A DNA stretch of 38,118 nucleotides from Magnetospira sp. (GTDB lineage: Bacteria > Pseudomonadota > Alphaproteobacteria > Rhodospirillales > Magnetospiraceae): assembly GCA_028282245.1 (NCBI GenBank), contig JANQIL010000122.1, forward strand, positions 1 to 38,118. Reading direction: 5' to 3'. Positions 7,913 to 15,817 of this stretch are shown here, in pieces; position 1 is the stretch's first letter; each line of letters begins with the position of its first letter. The position numbers and the translations under genes were made by a program. A model generated the notes under the pieces. The model did not search any database. It was not told the origin of the DNA and saw only the letters and a list, made by a program, of their open reading frames with translations.

Positions 7913-9199
7913 GTGCAGCTTTCCGGACTACTCCATGGCGCGCAGTTGCTCGACATCGTGGAGTTCCCGCACGCCGAGGTGCTGGGTCCCGACGCCTCGG
8001 AAGACGACATTCGGGATTTCATCGCGCGCCATGGCGAGGTGTTCGTCAAGCCGCTGTTCAAGGGCGGGGTCGGCAAGAAGGGCAAGGCCGGCCTGATCGG
8101 CCGGGCCTCCGACCTGGAGGCCGCATTGGCCGAGAAGGAACGCCTGTATTTCGTCGAACACCTTCATGGCAATCACCGCGCGAAGTCCCAGGGCGTGACC
8201 TTCGAGGGCGCGGTGCCGGCCGAGCACGAGGTCTATTTCGCGATCACCGACGCCACCGAGTTCCGCGCCCCGACCATGACCCTCACCCATCGCGGCGGAG
8301 TCGACATCGAGGAGTTGCCGAAGCATGAGGTGGTCCGCGTGCCGTTCGAATCCCTGACCGGGCTCAAGGCGTTCGTGGTCGCCAATGCGCTGGCCGCCAC
8401 CGGGGCGCCGCGCGAGATCGTGTCGCCGCTGGTGCAGCATCTGCCCAAGCTCTGGGAGCTGTACCACCACTACGGCATGACCACCCTGGAGCTGAATCCG
8501 ATCCGGCTGCGGCCCGGCGCCCAGGGGCGCCTGATCCCGGTCGCCTGCGACTTCAAATGTGGATTCGACCGCGACGATCCGCGCTGGCGCCGTCTCGGCA
8601 TTCCGGAGAGCGTGTTCGCCGTCGACTACTCCAACTTCGAACAGGAAATCAATCAGCTCCGCACCTATCAGGGGCAGAGTGACGTCTACGTGATCAACGC
8701 CAACGGCACCATTCTGGCGCCAACCTTCGGTGGCGGCGCCAACTCGTTGGTCACCGAGGTGCTGGGCGACGACGCGATCATTTCGTCGGACTTCGGCGGC
8801 AACCCGCCCTACGAGAAGATGCGCGACGTGGCGCGGATATGCTTCAAGCACTGGCTGGCGCAGTCCAACGTGCTGTTCGTGATCGGCGGCAAGGCCAACA
8901 ATACGGACATCTACACCACCTTTCGCGGCATCGCCGATGCCCTGCGCGAATATTTCAGCGAGCACGGTCCGACCCCCCTCTACGTGGTGGTCGGGCGCGG
9001 CGGCCCCAATCTGGTGCGCGGGCTGGGATACTTCGCCGATACCCTGGATGCCCTCGGCTTGCCCTACCACATGTTCGGGTTCGATTCGGCGATCAGCGAG
9101 GTGGTCAACTTCACCCAGGCCGTCGACCGCTGGATGAAACGGGGCGGCCGCGACGAGGTGGCGCGGTCGCTCGGAATCAAGGACCCGCAAGCGGCCTAG
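7913..9199 (+). CDS. ATP-citrate lyase-like ATP-grasp subunit (small subunit)
   Basis: A 428-residue protein with an N-terminal ATP-grasp domain (about 1-240; FVKPLFKGGVGKKGKAGL, TTLELNPIRL) of the succinyl-CoA synthetase beta/ACL type. The C-terminal citrate-binding-like domain has TFGGGANSLVTEVLGD and FVIGGKANNTDIYTTFRGI, which parallels the IGGSIANFT segment of ACL. It should phosphorylate the partner subunit and bind the acid substrate for ATP-driven CoA ligation. It starts at GTG 7913 behind AGGGGAGA. The TAG stop is part of the CTAG that begins a hairpin element. The gene diverges from the chorismate mutase operon across 231 bases. Citrate as substrate is inferred from domain similarity only. 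Confidence 0.8.
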   Translation: MQLSGLLHGAQLLDIVEFPHAEVLGPDASEDDIRDFIARHGEVFVKPLFKGGVGKKGKAGLIGRASDLEAALAEKERLYFVEHLHGNHRAKSQGVTFEGAVPAEHEVYFAITDATEFRAPTMTLTHRGGVDIEELPKHEVVRVPFESLTGLKAFVVANALAATGAPREIVSPLVQHLPKLWELYHHYGMTTLELNPIRLRPGAQGRLIPVACDFKCGFDRDDPRWRRLGIPESVFAVDYSNFEQEINQLRTYQGQSDVYVINANGTILAPTFGGGANSLVTEVLGDDAIISSDFGGNPPYEKMRDVARICFKHWLAQSNVLFVIGGKANNTDIYTTFRGIADALREYFSEHGPTPLYVVVGRGGPNLVRGLGYFADTLDALGLPYHMFGFDSAISEVVNFTQAVDRWMKRGGRDEVARSLGIKDPQAA

Positions 9200-9266
9200 T
9201 GTGGTGGATTCGAAGTTCGAAAGCGCCTGCCAAACAATGCTCCGAACTTCGGATTCGGGACACTAG
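9196..9266. repeat. MITE-like hairpin between the two ACL-like genes
   Basis: A 71-base element bounded by CTAG on both sides. The left arm is GTGTGGTGGATTCGAAGTTCG and the right arm CGAACTTCGGATTCGGGACAC. The core, read on the minus strand, matches the core of the element at 36265-36339 (GGCAGGCG in both). It supplies the TAG stop of the upstream gene and separates the two subunit genes by about 114 bases in total. TA target duplication and mobilisation by an IS630/Tc1-type transposase are inferred; no transposase is in the window. The hairpin could lower expression of the downstream gene. Confidence 0.75.
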
Positions 9267-9313
9267 GTGTTCAGTCCCCTCCGTTCATATTCACGATCAG
9301 GAAAGACTTCGGC

Positions 9314-12022
9314 ATGTTCAAGCAGGGCGTGGGCTCGTTTCCCTACTACGTCGGAATAGCGTCGCTGGAACAGGTGGCGACCCGGCAGGACCGGGTCTGC
9401 GTGCTCAACATCCTGGGCACCGAGTCGCGCGGCGTCAGCCCGGTCAGCCACGCGTATTCGGGGGGCAACATCGTGTTCGGCACCTCGCCCGGCCGTCGCG
9501 GCCAGATGCTGAAAACCGGGCTCGGCGATATCCCGGTCTACGACAACGTGTTGCAGGGCCTGAGCGACGGTCACGAGTTCAACGTCGGTATCGTCTATTT
9601 GCCGCCGGCCGGGGTGCGCGACGGGGTGGCCGAACTGGTGCGGGTCAACCCGCTGCTCAACAAGGTAATCATCCTGACCGAGAAGGTGTCGATCCACGAC
9701 GCCCGGGAAATCCGCGCCCTGGCCCAGGCCAACGGAGTGGATGTGTTCGGCGCCAACTGCCTGGGCGTCGCGGATGCCTGGAACCACGTGCGGATCGGCG
9801 GCGCGCTGGGCGGCGACAACCCGGAGGAGAGCCTGATCAAGGGCTCGGTGGCGCTGTATTCCAACTCCGGCAACTTCACCACGACGATCGCCAACTACCT
9901 GGCCACCGCCGGCTGGGGAACCACCACCCTGATCTCGTCCGGCAAGGACGTCTACATCCACTTCGCCCTCGCCGAATTCGCCTACGCGTTGTCCAACGAC
10001 CGACGCAGCAAGGCGGCGGTGCTGTATGTCGAACCCGGCGGCTACTACGAGCGCGACGTGACCTTTACCAAACCCGTGGTGGCCTGCGTGGTCGGGCGCT
10101 GGAAGGCCAAGCTGACCCGCGCCGTCGGCCACGCCGGGGCGATGGCCGGCTCGGGCGACGACGCGGAGAGCAAGGAACGCTGGTTCATGGACAGGTTCGG
10201 CGTCGACTCGCTGTATTCGCCGGACAACCGGGCCTGCACCGCCAAGGGCGCGGTGGTGACCAACATCGCCCACATTCCGCAGGCCCTGACCGACGTGATG
10301 GCGTTGCGACGCCTGGAGCCGGATTTCGCGCCGACCGGCAGTCTCGACCTCAAGCCCTGGCTGACCGCCCACCATGGAGTCAAGCTGCCGCCCGAGCTGA
10401 CCCTCGAACCGGCGCCGCCCCCCGAGCCCTACGCCCGCCAGTTGGCGGCGTGGGCGCGGCAGGTCGGCTTCGTGGCGCCGCGCCAGAACATGAAGGACAC
10501 CTCCGGGGCGACCCGCATGGATCCGACGACCCAGGTGACCAGCGTGCACGGCTATTCGGTGCTCGATCTGGCGCTGGAGCCGCTGGAGGCCAACTTCGCC
10601 CTGCCGCTGGTCCACGAGATCGCGAGCGACAACGACCGGGCGCTGCTCGACGTGGCGGTGGCCGCGGAGTCCAATCTGGTCGGCGATCCGCTTCTGATCG
10701 CCGCCGACGCGGCCCGCGAGGCCGGCAACGCGCCCAACGCGGTGATGGCCGCGGCGGCCGCCATCGTCGGCCCGAAGCGGGTCGAGCGGGCCCTCAAGGC
10801 GACCGAGCGGCTGATCGATCTGTTCGCGCACAGCGGTCTGGAGGACGCGCGCGACGAATCCTTCGATCTCGGCCGGATCGACATCGACGACGACACCCGC
10901 GCCCTGTTCCTGGCCGGCGAGGACGACGAATCGGTGCGTCCGGAGGCGATGCTCAAGGCGCTGCGGGCGCGCGGCGGCAGGTCGGTGTTCCTGAAGCTGC
11001 TGGAGTCCCTCGACGGACGGGTGCACCGCGACGGCATTCTGGCCGCCATCGCCACCACCATCGCCTGGGGACCATTGATGCGCAAGCGCATCTCGCGGCT
11101 GACCGCGACCAAGCTGCCCTGGTACCTGCGCCTCTATGGGGTGATGATCGGCGCCACCATTCCCGGCCACCACCACAAGACCGGGTCGCTATGGGACATT
11201 CCGCGCGAGGAACGCTTCGAGTCCTGGACCATGGCCGACCTCGCGTTTCTCGCGATGACCGGCCGCAAGCCGACCCCGGAACAGGCGAAGCCCCTGCAAA
11301 TCCTGATCGGCCTCCTGATCTCCAACGGGCCGGGCGCCATCTCGGCCCAGGGCGCCAAGGGCGCGGTGTCGGCCGACGGCCCGCAATCGCCGGAGCGGGT
11401 GCAGATCAACAAGGCGATGGTCGGTTTTCTGACCCATACCGGTTACACCCACGGCGGCAACGGCTTCGAGGGCATGGCGTTCCTGCTCGATCAGTTCGCC
11501 GACAGCGGCCTCGCCGACCCGACCGATCCCAACCACGGCCTCGACCTGCGCGAGATGGCGATGACCTTCGCCAAACAATACAAGCGTGACAAGGCGCTGG
11601 CCAAGGACCTGGGCAACGAGGTGCAGACGGTGCCCGGCATCCACCACCCGGTGTTTCGCGACAAGCCGGTGAACTACGATCCGCGAGAGCGTTTTATCGC
11701 CGAGTTCATGGAGCGGCGCGGCGATCACAACATCTTTCACGCCTATTACCGCGAGGTGGTGCAGGCCCTGTTCGACGTCGGCGCCTCGCCCTATGTGTTC
11801 TGCGTCAACGTCGACGCGGTGATCGCGGCCTTGCTGCTGGGCCTGCTGTGGGAAGACTACCGGTCCGGTAAACTGCGCTCGAAGGATCTGGAGACGGCGG
11901 CCTTCACGGTGTTCCTCTACGGTCGGATGATCGGCGCGGCGGCCGAGATCGACGACCATGTCAACCGTGGCCGCAACATGGATACGCGCACCCCCGCGGC
12001 GCGGTGCCGTTTCGTGTCTTGA
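9314..12022 (+). CDS. Divergent ATP-citrate lyase-like large subunit with citryl-CoA-lyase-type C terminus
   Basis: A 902-residue protein. Residues 1-345 are succinyl-CoA synthetase alpha-like, with GTESRGVSPV near the start and the phospho-His loop VGHAGAMAGSG (His 273). The C-terminal part is citrate-synthase-like: PGIHHP (His 777/778) and NVDAVIAALLLG (Asp 834) correspond to the catalytic His and Asp of ACL. The other expected His, in the usual ADHGP motif, appears replaced by Asn 671 in SNGPGAIS. Typical bacterial AclA has about 610 residues; the extra 300 seem to hold a second citrate-synthase-like module, since LIDLFAHSGLED (500-511) echoes LLDQFADSGLAD (724-735). It forms a pair with the gene upstream. 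Activity on citrate is likely but unproven; another CoA-ester cleavage is possible. Confidence 0.75.
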   Translation: MFKQGVGSFPYYVGIASLEQVATRQDRVCVLNILGTESRGVSPVSHAYSGGNIVFGTSPGRRGQMLKTGLGDIPVYDNVLQGLSDGHEFNVGIVYLPPAGVRDGVAELVRVNPLLNKVIILTEKVSIHDAREIRALAQANGVDVFGANCLGVADAWNHVRIGGALGGDNPEESLIKGSVALYSNSGNFTTTIANYLATAGWGTTTLISSGKDVYIHFALAEFAYALSNDRRSKAAVLYVEPGGYYERDVTFTKPVVACVVGRWKAKLTRAVGHAGAMAGSGDDAESKERWFMDRFGVDSLYSPDNRACTAKGAVVTNIAHIPQALTDVMALRRLEPDFAPTGSLDLKPWLTAHHGVKLPPELTLEPAPPPEPYARQLAAWARQVGFVAPRQNMKDTSGATRMDPTTQVTSVHGYSVLDLALEPLEANFALPLVHEIASDNDRALLDVAVAAESNLVGDPLLIAADAAREAGNAPNAVMAAAAAIVGPKRVERALKATERLIDLFAHSGLEDARDESFDLGRIDIDDDTRALFLAGEDDESVRPEAMLKALRARGGRSVFLKLLESLDGRVHRDGILAAIATTIAWGPLMRKRISRLTATKLPWYLRLYGVMIGATIPGHHHKTGSLWDIPREERFESWTMADLAFLAMTGRKPTPEQAKPLQILIGLLISNGPGAISAQGAKGAVSADGPQSPERVQINKAMVGFLTHTGYTHGGNGFEGMAFLLDQFADSGLADPTDPNHGLDLREMAMTFAKQYKRDKALAKDLGNEVQTVPGIHHPVFRDKPVNYDPRERFIAEFMERRGDHNIFHAYYREVVQALFDVGASPYVFCVNVDAVIAALLLGLLWEDYRSGKLRSKDLETAAFTVFLYGRMIGAAAEIDDHVNRGRNMDTRTPAARCRFVS

Positions 12023-13038
12023 CCGGCCCGCGCGCCGCCACGATCACCATCGGCATCGGCGCGGCGGGCGGCGGCCTTGCCTTCTGGGCCGGTCTGCCGG
12101 CCGCCTGGCTGGTCGGCGGCGCGCTCGCGGTGACCCTGGCCGCCCTGGGCGGCGTTCCCACGGCCGTGCCGACGGGCCTGCGCAACGCAGCCTTCGCGCT
12201 GATCGGCCTCTCCATGGGGTCCGGGATCGACCCGGAAACCCTACGCCAGGCGGCGGCCTGGCCGCTTAGCATCGCCTTGATGGGACTGTGCCTGGCGACG
12301 ATCATGGCGTCCGGCGTTTGGTACCTGCGCCGGTTCGGCGACTTCGATTCGGCCAGCGCCCTGCTGGCCGCCTCGCCGGGCGCATTGAGCAATGCCCTGG
12401 CCCTGGCCGCCGAGGGCCATGGCGACGTGCGCCGGGTGGCCCTCAATCAGGGCGTCCGGCTGCTCATTCTGACCGCCGCCCTGCCGCCGATTCTCGGCGC
12501 CTTGGTGATCCCGGTCGCGGCGCCGGCGATGCCCGTCCCGGCGCCGGATGCCGCCCTGGGGATCCTGATCCTGGCCGGCCTGGCCGGCGGATGGGTGATG
12601 TCGCGGCTGAAGGTTCCGGCCGGGTTCCTGCTCGGCGCCATGCTGGTCAGCGTGGCGGCGCATCTGGGCGGGCTGGTCCACGGACAGCCGCCGACGTGGC
12701 TGCTGGCGCCCGGATTCGTGGTCACCGGTTGCGCCATCGGAGCCCGTTTCCTCGGCGTGACCCGGCGCGAACTGAGCCGGGGTCTGGGCACCGGACTGAT
12801 CTATGTCATGGCGGCGCTGCTGATGTCGGGGGGCTTCGCCGCCGCCGCCGCCGTCGCGCTCGATCTGCCGCTGGGCCAGGTCTGGGTGGCCTACGCGCCG
12901 GGCGGGGTGGAGGCGATGTCGGCCATGGGACTGGCGCTCGGCCACGATCCGGCCTTCATCGCCGTCCACCACGTATTGCGTATTCTCGCCCTGAGCCTCG
13001 CCCTGCCGGTGTTGATCCGGCTGGTCAGCGCACGATGA
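12004..13038 (+). CDS. AbrB-family polytopic membrane protein (PF05145 type)
   Basis: A 344-residue, very hydrophobic protein with roughly nine to ten membrane segments arranged as two similar halves. Each half has a start like AGLPAAWLVGGAL or LKVPAGFLLGAMLVS. The family is annotated as AbrB or, misleadingly, putative ammonia monooxygenase; its substrate is generally unknown. VAYAPGGVEAMSAMGLALGHDPAFIA is split here into its recognisable parts: YAPGGVEAMS and GHDPAFIAVHH, both typical of the family. The GTG start lies 19 bases inside the preceding ACL-like gene, which implies translational coupling. The 3' end overlaps the convergent gene by 14 bases. A transport role related to the ACL-like enzyme is only a guess. 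Confidence 0.85.
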   Translation: MPFRVLTGPRAATITIGIGAAGGGLAFWAGLPAAWLVGGALAVTLAALGGVPTAVPTGLRNAAFALIGLSMGSGIDPETLRQAAAWPLSIALMGLCLATIMASGVWYLRRFGDFDSASALLAASPGALSNALALAAEGHGDVRRVALNQGVRLLILTAALPPILGALVIPVAAPAMPVPAPDAALGILILAGLAGGWVMSRLKVPAGFLLGAMLVSVAAHLGGLVHGQPPTWLLAPGFVVTGCAIGARFLGVTRRELSRGLGTGLIYVMAALLMSGGFAAAAAVALDLPLGQVWVAYAPGGVEAMSAMGLALGHDPAFIAVHHVLRILALSLALPVLIRLVSAR

Positions 13039-13441
13039 TCGAGATTTTCTCCGAGACCACCGGCGGATCGTGCGGCACGTGGCCGTGATCGCCGAGCAGC
13101 AGTTGCAGGGTATGCGGCCCGGGGGCCAGATCCAGCGTGGTCTCGGTCTGGCCGCCGCCGAAGTGGATGTGACGGTCATCGGCCACGATCGCGGCATCCA
13201 GCGGCGGCAGGTCGGTATCGACCAGCAGATGGTGGTGGCCGGTCGACCCCGCCTCGACCCCGGCCGGAGCGACCCCCATGCCGGAGAGGCCGAACACCAC
13301 CGTCAGCGGACTGGACACCGTCGCCCCGTCGGTCGGCGAAACGATATAGGCGCGGGCGCCTTCGGGTGCCGGAGTGCGGTCCGTGGCCTGGGCCGGAAAC
13401 GAGAGCAGCGTGGCCAGGACGGCAAGGGTCGTGAATCTCAT
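13025..13441 (-). CDS. Secreted DUF4399-like protein
   Basis: A 138-residue protein with a clear signal peptide (MRFTTLAVLATLLSFPAQA, cleavage after AQA). The mature part begins with a short segment and then an Ig-like beta domain: SPTDGATVSSPLTVVFGLSGMGVAP. Three His-rich motifs follow: TGHHHLLVD, DRHIHFGGG and LLGDHGHVPHDP. These match the DUF4399 pattern known from small periplasmic proteins of proteobacteria. Function is unknown; metal binding by the His clusters is a possibility. A GGGAGGAAG ribosome site precedes ATG 13441. The gene is convergent with the AbrB-type gene and overlaps its last 14 bases. Confidence 0.85.
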   Translation of the reverse strand: MRFTTLAVLATLLSFPAQATDRTPAPEGARAYIVSPTDGATVSSPLTVVFGLSGMGVAPAGVEAGSTGHHHLLVDTDLPPLDAAIVADDRHIHFGGGQTETTLDLAPGPHTLQLLLGDHGHVPHDPPVVSEKISIIVR

Positions 13442-13594
13442 GTCTTCCTCCCATGTCGATGCGCCGTTTCCCGCGTTGCCGCGTCGCGTTAGCATGGCCG
13501 GACGACGGCCCCGGAAAACCGCGCGGTTGGTGCCTGAAGTCTTCATATGGGAAAGCATCGGCCGCGAATCACGCGACAACGACGGAACGACCGC

Positions 13595-14344
13595 ATGACG
13601 TCGGAAAAACATCTCGTCCCCTATGCGGCGCGGCGCGAGCGGACACTCCACCTGCACCTGACGGTGCCCGATCCGGCATCCTTTCCCGGTCCGCGTCCGG
13701 CCCTGCTGCTGCTGCACGGCGGCGGTTGGGAGGGCGGCGAACCGGGCGAGCTGGAATACTACGCCGACCATTTCGCGCGCCTTGGGTACCTCGCCGCGAC
13801 GGCCGAATACCGCCTGGCGTGGCGCGACCGGACGACGCCGTTCGACGCCATGGACGATGCCCGGGCGGCTCTCGGCGTGCTGGCCGGCGGCCTGGATGGC
13901 CGGTTTCCGGTGGATGGCCGGCGGATCGCCGTGTTCGGCGTCTCGGCGGGCGGCCATCTGGCGTTCTGGGCGGCCCGCGACGCGGCGCCCGACCGCCGCC
14001 CGGCCGCCCTGGTCGTGCTCGGCGCGGCTCTCGATACCGCCCCGGACGGCGGGTTCGGCCTGCACATCCTGGGCGACCGCTGGGCCGAGGCATCGCCGTT
14101 GCTGCACGTTTCTCCCGATCTGCCGCCGACCCTGGTGATCCACGCGGTGGACGACGAGGTGGTTCCGGTCGCCGGGGCGCGGCGGTTCGCCGGCGCGCTT
14201 CGGGCGGCCGGGGTGGAGGTCCGCGAACGCTGGCTGCACCACGCGGGGCATGGCTTTTTCGTGTTGCCCCATCAGTTCCGGGATCCGCCGCGCCTTCTGG
14301 CCGAGATCGCGCGCTTTCTCGATCACGCGCTCGGTCACCCGTAA
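13595..14344 (+). CDS. Alpha/beta hydrolase, HSL/BD-FAE-like esterase
   Basis: About 249 residues of the hormone-sensitive-lipase-like hydrolase group. The oxyanion motif LLLHGGGW is at about residues 39-46, the nucleophile elbow is GVSAGGHLAFW, the acid is in HAVDDEVVP, and the catalytic His is in HHAGHGFFV. The order Ser-Asp-His is complete, so it should be an active carboxylesterase or lipase-like enzyme on small acyl substrates in the cytosol; no signal peptide is seen. ATG 13595 is chosen because the protein then begins near the conserved fold; an in-frame ATG at 13547 has no visible ribosome site. The substrate is not recognisable. Confidence 0.85.
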   Translation: MTSEKHLVPYAARRERTLHLHLTVPDPASFPGPRPALLLLHGGGWEGGEPGELEYYADHFARLGYLAATAEYRLAWRDRTTPFDAMDDARAALGVLAGGLDGRFPVDGRRIAVFGVSAGGHLAFWAARDAAPDRRPAALVVLGAALDTAPDGGFGLHILGDRWAEASPLLHVSPDLPPTLVIHAVDDEVVPVAGARRFAGALRAAGVEVRERWLHHAGHGFFVLPHQFRDPPRLLAEIARFLDHALGHP

Positions 14345-14421
14345 CGCAGCTTGAACGCCAGGATGATCGAGATCAGGCCGTTGGCAACGATGATCGGCCA
14401 GTCGCCGAGCAGCGCGCCGCA
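14335..14421 (-). pseudogene. 3' remnant of a SemiSWEET/PQ-loop sugar transporter gene
   Basis: On the minus strand, 28 codons ending in a TGA at 14335-14337 read GALLGDWPIIVANGLIS followed by IILAFKLRYG. This is very like the last helix and tail of SemiSWEET (MtN3-like) proteins. Upstream of about 14421 the similarity stops and no start or earlier helices are present, so most of the gene is gone. The remnant overlaps the last 10 bases of the hydrolase gene. It is too short to be functional. The assignment rests on a short match and is moderate. Confidence 0.5.
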
Positions 14422-14738
14422 TGAGGTGGATGCCCGGGTCGACCCATGAAGTTTACATGAAGGCCAACACCACGAGACAATCGGCTTAATTCAAGTATGG
14501 TATTTTCGGGGTTCAGGTCACGCCGTCGATTTTCCGCTTGGCCGCGCCATGAATTTCTTGCCCGTTGGGCCGGGCAAGGCGTTCGATGACGTCCACGGCG
14601 CGGCGCAAGAAAACCAATCGCCGGCGGTCGTCCGGGGCATTGGCCCCGGAAGACTCTGCCGCGAACGTTTCGCGTCGCCGTCCAACGGGCCGCGACGTAT
14701 CCAAGGTGTGTTTTAAAAACAATGGGGAGGAAAGCCGC
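14422..14738. other. Leader region of the phosphoribulokinase gene, no gene seen
   Basis: About 315 bases without a convincing coding frame. The stretch 14480-14515 is AT-rich compared with its surroundings (TTAATTCAAGTATGG and so on) and may hold the promoter, but no clear -35/-10 pair can be fixed. The ribosome site GGGGAGGAAA at 14725-14734 serves the kinase start. A CbbR site would be expected if the gene is under Calvin-cycle control, but none can be identified with confidence. Confidence 0.4.
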
Positions 14739-15629
14739 ATGTCCAGGAAACATCCGATCATTGCCGTCACCGGCTCGTCCGGGGCCGGGACCAGCACCGT
14801 CAAGCGGGCGCTGGAGCACATCTTCGGGCGCGTCGGCGCCACGGCGGCGACGATCGAGGGAGATTGCTTTCACCGTTACGATCGCGCGGAAATGAAGGAG
14901 GAGATCGAGAAGGCGCGTCGGGAGGGACGCAACCTGAGCCATTTCGGACCCGAGGGAAACCTGTTCGAAAAACAGCTCGAGGTATTTCGCGACTACGGAG
15001 AGTCGGGATCGGGGGAGCGCCGGCATTACATTCACAACGAGGAAGAGGCCGCCCTGTATGGGGCCGAGCAAGGCACCTTCACGCCCTGGGAGCCGATCCC
15101 GCCGAACACCGACATGCTGTTCTACGAGGGACTGCACGGCGGGGTGGTTGCCGACGGCATCAACATGGCGAACGAGGTGGACCTGCTCATCGGCGTCTGC
15201 CCGACCATCAATCTGGAATGGATCCAGAAAATCAACCGGGACAAGGCCGACCGGGGCTATGAGCAGGCGGCGATCATGGATACGATCCATCGGCGCATGT
15301 ATGACTACATGCACTACATCGTTCCGCAGTTCTCCGAGACCCACATCAACTTCCAGCGCATCCCCCTGACCGATACCAGCAATCCGTTCTGCGCCACCGA
15401 AATCCCGACCCCGGATCAGAGCCTGGTGCTGATCCACTTCGTGAAGGATAAACCGAGCGTCGAGTACAAGATCAATCTCAAGGGCCTGATCGAGGGGGCC
15501 ATGATCACCGGCTTCAACACGCTGGTCATTCCGGGCGGCAAGATGGCCTACGCCATGGAACTGATCCTGACCCAGCGCGTCGTCGATCTGCTGAAACGCC
15601 GCGCGAACGCCGGGATGGAGCATTTCTAG
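14739..15629 (+). CDS. prk: Phosphoribulokinase
   Basis: A 296-residue class I (proteobacterial) phosphoribulokinase, which converts ribulose 5-phosphate and ATP to ribulose 1,5-bisphosphate for RuBisCO. The N terminus has the P-loop TGSSGAGTSTVKRAL (residues about 10-24). Family segments IEGDCFHRYDR, HIHNEEEA-like YIHNEEEAALYG, FYEGLHGGVV and PTINLEWIQKINRDK are all present. Length fits the octameric proteobacterial form. ATG 14739 lies behind a strong GGGGAGGAAA site; the frame is open further upstream, but that part has no similarity. No RuBisCO or other cbb genes are in the window, so it stands apart from a cbb operon here. Function is confident. Confidence 0.96.
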   Translation: MSRKHPIIAVTGSSGAGTSTVKRALEHIFGRVGATAATIEGDCFHRYDRAEMKEEIEKARREGRNLSHFGPEGNLFEKQLEVFRDYGESGSGERRHYIHNEEEAALYGAEQGTFTPWEPIPPNTDMLFYEGLHGGVVADGINMANEVDLLIGVCPTINLEWIQKINRDKADRGYEQAAIMDTIHRRMYDYMHYIVPQFSETHINFQRIPLTDTSNPFCATEIPTPDQSLVLIHFVKDKPSVEYKINLKGLIEGAMITGFNTLVIPGGKMAYAMELILTQRVVDLLKRRANAGMEHF

Positions 15630-15632
15630 CGC

Positions 15633-15652
15633 GCGGTCGTCGGCCTGACCGC
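15633..15652. terminator. Possible weak terminator hairpin after prk
   Basis: GCGGTC and GACCGC form a 6-base stem with an 8-base loop directly after the prk stop codon. No T-run follows, so an intrinsic terminator is uncertain. Confidence 0.25.
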
Positions 15653-15817
15653 TGCCGAACTCGCCGAAGGGCGCGATGGCGACCGAACACGGTTTTCGAG
15701 CGGATCATCCGGCAATCGCGTCGCGCCATCCGCCCCGTCTTCCCAAACCGTGGGCAGCCGCCATAATGGATTCCGCCACGCGATCGCCCGGCGCCACGAC
15801 GAGGACACAGACGATCC

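Noticed and set aside
9263-11176. 637-codon open frame on the minus strand opposite the ACL-like large subunit
   Set aside because: Antisense shadow of a well-supported gene; no ribosome site or motif.
13025-14422. Single 465-codon minus-strand protein spanning the DUF4399-like gene and upstream
   Set aside because: Only the last 138 codons have a signal peptide, ribosome site and family motifs. The upstream part is antisense to the hydrolase.
14565-14738. N-terminal extension of phosphoribulokinase
   Set aside because: The extra 58 codons are unlike the family, and a strong ribosome site precedes ATG 14739.
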